Under the pieces are notes generated by a model. It did no database searches. It saw only the letters and a list, made by a program, of their open reading frames with translations, and had not been told where the DNA came from. Below are positions 46,084 to 64,000 of a stretch of DNA of 64,000 nt, in pieces. Positions within the stretch are counted from its first letter, which is position 1. Every line of letters begins with the position of its first letter. The DNA is taken from contig CM046347.1 in the NCBI GenBank assembly GCA_025403435.1, positions 27,044,597-27,108,596 on the forward strand, given 5' to 3'. Position numbers and translations under genes: made by a program. The stretch comes from Artocarpus heterophyllus (lineage: Eukaryota > Streptophyta > Magnoliopsida > Rosales > Moraceae).

Positions 46084-49000
46084 ATGGCGTCGACGGTATC
46101 CCTAACGGGTCAGATGTCAAATCCACATGGACTGGGAGTCTCTGAGTGGGAAAGGCGAAGCTCATCGTCTTCTCTTTCGCTAAGTAACTCCCCTCTCTCT
46201 CTCTCTCTCTCTACATATATTTTTGTATGTATTTATATATCTCTGTTTGGGCGCTGAGAAAAAATCATGGGAAATGAGGGAGCTTGTCATTCAACTGCTT
46301 AGGATCTGTATTTCCAACATTTATGCGTTTGTTCGAGGAGATTTTGGCTTCCTCGGGTTGCTTTTTGCTTTTCTGTTATTTGTAATATACACATACGTAT
46401 ATATACCCATATGCACATATATTTTTTGAAGATCAAGCAAATAGATTAATAAATGGGATGTTAAGATGCAAGCAATTGACAATTTTATAGAAGAATCTGA
46501 GAATGTTCCCAAGGAAAGCGAAATTGAATTAAAAAATTTATTAATGCTCCTTTAACCAAGAACATGATGGTTCAGATCTACTTTATTCGTATAAATAAGG
46601 AATTGCTTCAAAAACATTTTAGTAGCATCACAATCTTCTGTGCTTCTAAGAGGTAATACAAACTCTATTTGATGAGGAAACCAAAGTGCTTATTATTCAA
46701 CACATCCGAACACTGTTCAGCATTTCTTTTTATTGTCAACCATAATGTGGACTTGTAGATAATTTTCTGTAGAGAAAATTTGGAAAAGGTGGTAAACGTT
46801 TCCTTATTAGTTTCCAGCCTCATTTTCCTAGGAAGTACTTTCTAGCTGCTTTTGTAGTTTTCTTTCGGATTTGGAAGATCGAGTTAAGAATTAAGGTGTT
46901 AATATTTTGGTTTTAACTTATTTTTCTCTTGCCTCACGTAATAGGTAACATAAATTCAACTGCAAGCATAATTGGAAAGCACATTCCATGGTATGGTTGT
47001 CGAAAATTGAAGCATAATCGTAGATCCCTTTGTGTATATGGTCTATTTGGAGGGAAGAAGGAAAATAATGAGAAGGGCGATGATGCCTCTTCAAAGGTTA
47101 ACCAAGTTACTCTTATTCATGCGTTTTCTTCTATTTTATTGAGAACTGAAAGATAGAAACTAGGATTTAGGCATGTTTTGATCTATCTACGAAATGGTTG
47201 ATGCAGTTACTTTCTAATGAGCTTTTTCCAGGACTCCCATGTCTTTTGTTTTTGCATGTGATTTTTGATACTATTGTTTGTTAAATACATGTCCAAAATA
47301 CAACATCCAGGGTCAAACTTTTGTCAGCAAAGGATTTGAATTCGCATTGAATCTATTGTTTAACTCTATGAGGAAAAAGTGCAAAAGTTGTTTTGCTCAT
47401 ATTATCTGCAATTGTGAATATTATACTATGTAACATAAACACTATGTTTAGCATTTCTGACATACTATCTGAAATATAAATGTCACTTTTGTAAGTACAA
47501 TGGTTGATGGTTTGTTTTATTATATTCTTTTATCATGGCACTCTCAATAATTTGGACGATCTTGATGGAGAGGAATTCAACAATTTTCGAGGAGAAAGAA
47601 ATGGGGTAGATAGACATTTTTGAAGAGGCTAAATTTTTAGCCTTGTTGTGGGCTTCGACACATAATGCGTTTAAAAATATCCCTTTCTAGTTGATCATTT
47701 TAAATTGGCAGGATGTGACTTGTTATATCCCGTTGTATGTTATATGTTCTTAAGTTATGTTTTTATATTTTGAGAATTATGCTTCTGTTGTTTTTGATGT
47801 TCTTTTTATTCTTGTTTGAGGACCTCTAGTCCTCTTGTCCTTGTAATTGATTGATATAACAATGAAAGGGGTTTTGTTATAATATATCCATATATATTAT
47901 ATAGACGCATATACATATATATGTCTATGGTTTTTGGGCACTATGAATCATTTCTACTATTAGACGGGGTTGTGAGTTATTTATTGTCATCATCACCACC
48001 ACTATTATCGTGTTTCTTATGTAACAAAATTTTTATTTTTTTGCCTCTCAAATTTGTTAATTTATTCTAACACCATGTTTATGCTAATTTATTTTAGGCA
48101 GGAATTTTTGGAAACATGCAAAACCTGTATGAGACTGTGAAGAAGGCGCAAATGGTTGTCCAAGTTGAGGCAGTTAAAGTACAAAAGGAACTTGCTGCGT
48201 ATGACAAGATTAAACCCATTGCGACGAGTCCTTTTTAGTTTTCCTACTTTCTTTATTTCCTAAGTTTTCCTATTTTTGTTTTTATGTTTTCAGAGCAGAG
48301 TTTGATGGTTACTGTGAAGGCGAGCTAATAAAGGTATATCTTTCTTGCAAGTGTGCAGTTTGTTTATGGAGCTAAGGAATAATATCATTCTAGTAATCTT
48401 CTTTTGCAATTTGGAGGTTACTTAAGTGACAAAAATGGAGTTAGTTTTCATGAGTTCAATTACTCCATTTTATTCATGCCTTTTTTGCTCAACTTTCTTG
48501 AATTGTACTTTTTATTTTACGGGAAGAAACAAGAAATGCTTTTAAGATTTGATTTTGACTTTGTATGTTTGCTGTAAAGAAAGGTTGTAACTAATCGCTA
48601 CCTTGTAGGTAACACTGTCTGGGAACCAGCAACCTGTACGCACAGAGATCACTGAAGCTGCAATGGAATTAGGACCAGAAGTGAGTGTGCACAACTAACT
48701 TTACCATGATTTTGCCTTTTCATAGATGAAATTTTATATATTGTTATCCATTATCTTCTCTCTCTCTATGAATCATTATCTCTTTGTTGGCAAGTGAAAA
48801 TGCATGTTTCTTGTGTTTTATCACGTTTCTTTTTGGGTTCTTTTGGTAGTCCTGGATTGATGGGAACTTAGCATCCACCATTTGATAGTGGTGGTTCGAA
48901 TCCTCTCATGTTGTTTTCCTTATTAATCATCCTGAAAGATTCATTGTCTTGGTTTATAGAACATGTTTACTAGATCGTAATGAAATGCAATGGGGAATTA

Positions 49001-50381
49001 GGGCTTGAAAAGATCGTAAAGGAATAAGAACTGGGATCATTAATTTTCTCTTTCTAGTGTTTACTGACCTATTAGAAACTGGAATGGGAAACAATTCAAT
49101 TCTATATCTATTGTCAACTTAGGGATAAGAATTTTATCAATGTACGTTTTATACAATAAAATAATCATTGTTTATAACATGATAACTTATCAAGGGTATA
49201 TAAATAATTTTAGTACTCATTTCGTCTAATTTGAAATCAATACCAATGGATGCAAGGATTGGAATTTCTGTTTCTCATTCGTTATGTTGTGTGAGGTCCA
49301 CCAAAAAATACTATTCCTAATTTTGCAAGTAAACACATGATTAAATGGGAAAGAGAATTACTTCTTTTGTCATTCCCCTTCATGTGAAGAAAACCCACCC
49401 ATAAAGTTATGCTCGTTCTTATTGGCATGAATGGGAGGGGAAAAAGGGACAAGTGTTTTCCTTTCCCACCTATTCATGTGTTTACTTACAAAGTCAGGAA
49501 TGATAATCTAGTGGAAAGATAATGTCCATACTAACTCCCCTCTTGGTATTGTTTCCCGGTTAATTGGAATAAATATTGAATTTACTTATATGCCCTGACC
49601 AAGCCAATTATATCAAATGATTACTTAACTATGCACAAAGACATGTAGCAATTTTATGGATAAGATTCCCATTCCTAAGTTTAGTAAACTCTATAATGGG
49701 CATATTCCACTGTAATAGATTGATGATCTCCATTTTTATTCTTTTTCTTTCTTTTCCAACCTTTTACTTTGTTGCTTTCTTTCCCTTACAATTTGGTAAA
49801 TCTGCAATATAATTCTTGGCTCTTGTTAAATAACAAGAATGGAGATTTTTAAGTGAAGATGCAGTTTACTTTTGTCACGAGCCCAAAGTGGCAACCGAAT
49901 ACTTGGTTATTACTGATTTTACCATCAGTTCATTTTTTCTTTTTATTTGGGCATGTTTTTAACTCATAATTCTACTTGCCTATCACTGATTTTACATTTA
50001 CTTTATCTTTAACCTTACCTCATCTGGGTATATTGATTGCAAGTTACAACTCATGATCAGCACCACATTATCTAGAATTTGGCATGATCATATGTAAGAT
50101 TCCATGAGGTTCTCAATGAGATTGACTTTTACATATTGCCTTTTCTAAATGCAGAAACTCTCTCTTTTAATTACTGAGGCATACAAGGATGCACACCAAA
50201 AAAGTGTTCAGGTGAGATTTTTTCAGTTTTTTCTGTTAAAGAAAAAGAATTCATCTCTTGTTATATTTTGCTGCTAAATGAAACCCTTCACCTCGTTGGT
50301 CCTCAGGCTATGAAAGAAAGGATGAGTGATCTTGCCCAGAGTCTAGGAATGCCTCCAGGTCTCAACGATGCACCGAAGTAA
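46084..50381 (+). CDS. STIC2: Chloroplast nucleoid-associated protein, YbaB/EbfC family (At2g24020/At4g30620-like)
   Basis: Seven exons fit splice consensus and phase: 46084-46183, 46945-47096, 48098-48198, 48294-48333, 48609-48680, 50155-50211 and 50307-50381 (TAA), giving 198 residues. Residues 1-75 or so are Ser-rich and basic, as in a plastid transit peptide, then VYGLFGGKKENNEKG. The YbaB domain (about 86-190) contains GNMQNLYETVKKAQMVVQ, KELAAAEFDGYCEGEL, VTLSGNQQPVRTEITEAA and MKERMSDLAQSLGMPPGL. These match the Arabidopsis family members, one of which (STIC2) acts in thylakoid protein targeting; bacterial relatives bind DNA as dimers. The gene structure looks complete and single copy. 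Intron 5 (48681-50154) holds a SINE-like fragment. It converges with the carboxypeptidase gene. Orthology to STIC2 rather than its sister gene is inferred. Confidence 0.9.
46192..46212. repeat. (CT)n microsatellite in intron 1 of the YbaB-family gene
   Basis: About ten CT units directly after the first splice donor. Length is probably variable between individuals. Confidence 0.8.
48838..48910 (+). mobile_element. Possible SINE fragment in intron 5
   Basis: GTGGTTCGAATCCTC near 48890 matches a polymerase III B box. The expected A box is not convincing upstream, so this may be a 5'-decayed SINE. It cannot fold as a tRNA. Confidence 0.35.
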
Positions 50382-51210
50382 CCATATTTTTCTTTCTGTA
50401 CTTTTCTGAGATGAACATCAATTTTGTATGTGTACCAGACAAAAATGCTCACTTTTAAGGTCCATAAGTTGAGTTTCATTTAATTTGACAGTTCAAATGG
50501 AAATTGTAGTGTTTGAAACAATATTTTGCGGTTGGGCATTTGTTTGACTGCTTTAAAGTATCATTAGTGACACTACACAATTTAGAAATTCTAGGGGTGT
50601 GATCCAAGCATACAAGACAAGATTTGTGGGGGTAAAGTAATTACTTTAGTATAATTATGAAATATTGCCTATCCTTTTGCTCATAATGCTGATGCATTCA
50701 TCATGTGGAGTTTGTTTGGAAAAGCTGTTCTAACACATTAGTTTCAACTTTTACAGTATAAAGCTCTCACATATTGTAATGTGAAGTAAAAATATGTAAT
50801 AGTATAAACTTTTACATGTTACAGTGTTTTGATTTTAAGTTGTATTTCCAACTATATTTTCAAACACACACAATGTACTTCTCACTCTTGATGGAAACTT
50901 TTTATCTTGAGGAAGTCAGAGCCTTTGCAAGAAGGCCCATAATCTTGACAAATACAAACAACTCCAAGGATATATTTGGAGACAATTTTATCATGCATCG
51001 AAGTACTTTGAGGTGGAATAACAAATTTAATTCAAATTCTGCCTGAATTTCCAATTCACTTCAATCTACAGGACATGAATGAATTACATTTAGACTTCAG
51101 TAACTAAATTTGAATGAATGGTTCCTAATCTAATTGCTTCAATATGGTTTTTTTTTTTTCTCCCTTTAATCAATCTTTCTTTGATCAACCCCCTTCTCCG
51201 GTTGCCATTG
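50382..51210. other. Convergent 3' intergenic region
   Basis: It holds the 3'-UTRs of the two convergent genes. 50715-50835 is a MITE-like remnant (TTTTACAGTATAAAGCTCTCAC and TTTTACATGTTACAGTG). The open frame at 50816-51046 lies partly in it and is not supported. Confidence 0.45.
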
Positions 51211-60450
<9,240 letters not shown>

Positions 60451-60683
60451 TACAGTATTGAAACCTAGATGCAAAGATCATAGTCTTGGGGTGGTTAATT
60501 AGAAACCCAGAACCTTCCTAATAAATGCATCACAAGACTTAGTAAGGTTGTGATTTTTTTATTATTATTACTATTACCATTATTATTGTTATAAGTATTT
60601 TTTGGGAGAATTCTATGCGACACCTTAATCGGAGAATACACTTCTTACCTTTAATATTATATCAAACATATTATTATACGTAT

Positions 60684-60835
60684 AGAATGGCAGAGACAGG
60701 ATTTATTAGTAGGAACCAATTTTTTTTTATCAAAATTATACTAACATCTAAATAACTATTAATTTAAGAACGGTTAATTTTAATTTATACACATACCTCT
60801 TGGCACCCTTTGCTCGATTCCCTGTCTCCGTCACT
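60684..60835. mobile_element. Small TIR element (hAT-like MITE), about 150 bp
   Basis: The left end AGAATGGCAGAGACAGG and the reverse complement of the right end AGTGACGGAGACAGG form an imperfect terminal inverted repeat. Flanks are GTATA-like on both sides. The interior is AT-rich and non-coding. It lies about 550 bp upstream of the SCPL start codon. Confidence 0.5.
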
Positions 60836-63239
60836 GTATATATATATATATATAAATTTAGATCCTAAATGCTATATATTATGTTTATTTTGGGTGCTTC
60901 GATTATATGAGTCACGCCACTTTCAGCTCCAAAAACGAAAAAAAAAACACTAAATTAAGGAATATTGGAGATTGAGGATATTAAAGCTGAGTTAATGCCA
61001 TCCCAATTACCAGCTGGTCTTAGAAAAGCAATTTGCATTAAAAATTATACTTAATTAACCTAAGTCGATATCTTTCTGGAGATTTTTCTTCTCTGTTAAC
61101 TAATCCTCGAGCCTAGCTATGTAAGGATCACATTATTATTATTTTCTTAAGTCGCATTAATTAGTTGACTAAAACTAGCTATTTGTTCCTTTCAAGTTAA
61201 GCAATAAGCATGATCGCAATTAGATCTATATTAAAAAAAAGCCACCATTTGACTAACCTTGTGTGTTCGTGACCAAGGAGAGAGACTGACTAATTTGTAA
61301 ATAGAATCAAACAACCAAATGTGACGGTTCCATGGCGGCAAAAAGACGACCTATCAGGTGTCTTTCATTTTTTACCCTGAGATCGACTTTTATTGTCCGC
61401 ATTGAGGATGAAATTATCTCTCTTATCAGCCTGTCGAATATGATTTACGTGACTTTTTAAATACTAGTTGACAAATTAATGGATTAGGTTCTTTTCTGTT
61501 CTATCAGTTCTCCCAGTAAATTGGCAAGGTCTCGTTAGATTTTAAGGCATGAGAAAACTACTGATATAGTTTTTCTAATTAGAAAAAAAAAAAAAAGAAC
61601 TAAGCAAATGTCTATCCTATGTATATGTTTGTATGTAAATAGACATATGCATAAAGATCATAAATCATGATAAAAAAGTGTAAGTGGTCCAGAACAGTGA
61701 ACATGGAGAAGATGTGAGGGCACAATAGCAAATATTGTGGAGATGTGGGGTTGCAATTTCTTGTGACCCCTTCTATTGGGAAGTTTGTAGTCAAACGAAG
61801 CTGGAATCTGACCAATAAGAGGGCGCATAAACAGCCATAAATGTCTACATCTTTTATCTTTCTCTCTTTTTTATATTTTTTTAAGGACTTTTTTTTAATA
61901 TATGATGCCATAATCCCCAGGTACAAGTTAAAACTCTCATATTTTTTACTTTCTTTCTCTTTCCGGAATAAAAGAATATTCCAAGTTTGGTTTACACAAA
62001 GACAAATGGTACATGGTATAAAAAAAAGAGTGACCAGTCAATCTTCTTTGAGTTTCCTCTTTCTGGCCAACAATTGTCCAAATAATCCTATTTATACATA
62101 CATTTTTAAATGTCTAGTTAATTAATTCCAGTTCATACCCATATAAATCTGCTTATTTGCATTTGTTGGCATTACTAAGTATACATGAAAAGTGTTGTCT
62201 ATATTGATTGCTTATGCAGCAACATAAGAAATATTGATTAAATGACTTCCATAAGTGAGCTTATATATGTGTCGTGTTACTCATAAAAATAATGATGATA
62301 CTGACTAGTTAGCACGATTGTTTGCCCATTCGATGTAGTTTTTGTTTGTACTTTTAATCATCAGAATAAGAGAAATAAAAACTTAAGAAGTATTTGGAAC
62401 TATATTTTTAAAAGTGTATAAATAGGTCAAAATGGTTTTAAAATTTTCTAATAAGTTAAAACTCTAATATAAGTTTCAAAGTTTATTTAAGAAGTCTTTT
62501 ATTTTTAGAAGACACATTTTGTGACTTTGATTAAAATACTTTTAGAGAGCCAAAACATTTTTAACACACTATCCAAATACTTTTAAAAGCAGTTTTTGGA
62601 ACCAAAAAGCCAAAAGTAGCTTTTAGAAAGCCCTCTCAAATAGGCCGTTTGTCGTTAACAACAAATTCGATGATTTTTAATAGGGCTAGGCTGAGCAAAG
62701 AAAAAAAAATATTTTTTTGCTTGCAAAGAAAAAAATATTGCTCAGTAATTCTTATAATTTAACAGTTATATGTTGAGTAATACTTAAAATTTAACAGCTA
62801 TAGGTTGATTTGGTTTAACTGATTGGGAGGAGTTAAGGGTTTGGTAATCGTTCTATAGATTTCTATCTTCTGTATAACAGAGTTGTCAAGGAAAGTTGTT
62901 GGCTTAGAGGTTCACCAAATCCTCCTGTAAAATCCCACATAAAAGATGCTGTTAGTATCTGAAAACAACACATTCAGCTTGCTATATTGTAACTACTAAT
63001 TAGTATTGTCGATGAGTCACATAATATTTCTTAATTATTAGTCACATAATTTTATTTAAGGGAGTAATTCAAAAATGAATTTAGAGACTACAGTATGAGA
63101 AGTTGAAAGAATGAACTTTAGAGACTATAGTGTTAAACAAGAGAAGAGTTTTGAGATGCATTTTCCCCTAGTAGTTTATGGATTTGAAATGTTCTATTAT
63201 TGTGAGTGAATTAATATTTTCTATTGTTTAAAATTATGA
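60836..63239. other. Intergenic, no gene seen; MITE-like segment near 62380-62645
   Basis: 62380-62645 starts AGTATTTGGAACTATATTTT and ends CCCTCTCAAATAGGCCG, a style of end common in plant MITEs. The open frame at 61612-61926 on the minus strand is AT-biased and unrecognised. No other structure is supported. Confidence 0.35.
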
Positions 63240-63503
63240 TATCTGGTTATCCTTACTTTTTATAAAAGATAGTTAAAATCACATATTATGCCATACTTTT
63301 AAATATAGTTTTTATTCATGTTACACTACTGCTACGGTATTTGGTTATCCTTACTTTTATAAAAGAAGGAGAAAATTACTTGTTATATGATACTTTTAAA
63401 CATAGTTTTTATTTATGCTATACTACTATTAATTATTTGTTTAAGTTATGCCAAGTTTTTATTTATGCTATACTACTATTAATTATTTGTTTAAGTTATG
63501 CCA
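63240..63503. repeat. Nested tandem repeats: 98-bp imperfect and 50-bp perfect duplication
   Basis: TATCTGGTTATCCTTAC at 63240 recurs as TATTTGGTTATCCTTAC at 63338 and the following sequence aligns (period 98). Within the second copy, 63404-63453 is repeated exactly at 63454-63503 (period 50). This indicates recent slippage or a local duplication. Confidence 0.8.
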
Positions 63504-64000
63504 TACTAAAATATTTGTAGCATTTGTAAAGGGTAAGTTTTAAAAGATGATATTTATGGAAATTTCTCGAAAAGATAGGGCTATTATTTATGGTTATGTT
63601 ATAGCAAATCAAATTACAGTCATGTTTAACCTACTCGATATTTTTTTAAAATAATAAAATTTGCATTTTTAGACCATTTTTTTAAAAATTGAAAGTGTTC
63701 ATGTTGCTGCACTCCCAAAATTTGTTTAATTTGTAGACATTTCAAACATATTCTTTGTTAGTTTGAGAAAATAGATTTTCAATTAAATTACAAAGAACAT
63801 AGCGAAATGGGTATTTAATTTTTTTAAAACCTTTGGCTTTTCATATCATGTTATTTTATAAAATTGTTATACTAGAGAGGATGATATGAATAAAGGGTTA
63901 CACACAACCCTAATGTTTTCTCTTGTTCTCTCTACATTTTAGTGTGCTGCCAGTGGAGGATTTGTAGGGTAGGAGTTTGGGGTCACCTTTCAGCTGGTTG
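63504..64000. other. AT-rich end of window, no gene seen
   Basis: The last 60 bases become GC-richer (GTGCTGCCAGTGGAGG), possibly the edge of a gene or element beyond the window, but nothing can be assigned. Confidence 0.3.

Overview
This is nuclear DNA of a flowering plant, most likely a eudicot. It is strongly AT-rich, has GT-AG introns and many degenerate retrotransposon, MITE and SINE relics, and carries a coiled-coil NB-ARC LRR (CNL) resistance-gene cluster plus two single-copy plant housekeeping-type genes. I cannot name the species from sequence alone.

Layout. (1) 1-4599: nested LTR-retrotransposon sequence, including a solo LTR at 2020-4114 with a perfect 5-bp target duplication. (2) About 6408-33855: a tandem array of three CNL units, all on the minus strand. 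Copy 1 (6408-7525) is a frameshifted, 3'-truncated pseudogene. Copy 2 (16900-20208) is an intact 1102-residue CNL. Copy 3 (28666-31974) is full length but carries one in-frame TGA at codon 92. Copies 2 and 3 lie exactly 11766 bp apart. Between the genes are repeated modules of about 1 kb, a Ty1-copia tail plus LTR duplicated with the array, and probable spliced 3'-UTR sequence. (3) About 33.9-46.0 kb: gene-poor sequence with LTR-like elements, a tRNA-derived SINE, a roughly 0.6-kb foldback element made of repeated 60-bp blocks, and two coding-like relics. (4) 46084-50381, plus strand: a seven-exon gene for a plastid YbaB/EbfC nucleoid-associated protein (STIC2 / At2g24020 type, 198 residues). 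(5) 51211-60134, minus strand: a nine-exon serine carboxypeptidase-like gene (476 residues, complete Ser-Asp-His triad), convergent with the previous gene. (6) 60135-64000: its promoter side, a small terminal-inverted-repeat element and a short tandem repeat.

The three gene systems do not act together. The CNL array is an immune-receptor cluster evolving by unequal crossing-over and gene conversion. The plastid protein and the secreted carboxypeptidase are independent single-copy genes. The most informative signals are the mosaic conversion pattern and single-nonsense state of copy 3, the probable 3'-UTR introns, the foldback element, and the unrecognised coding-like relics at 41.4 and 44 kb. 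I found no convincing new multi-gene system. Exon boundaries were worked out by eye from splice consensus, reading phase and family similarity.
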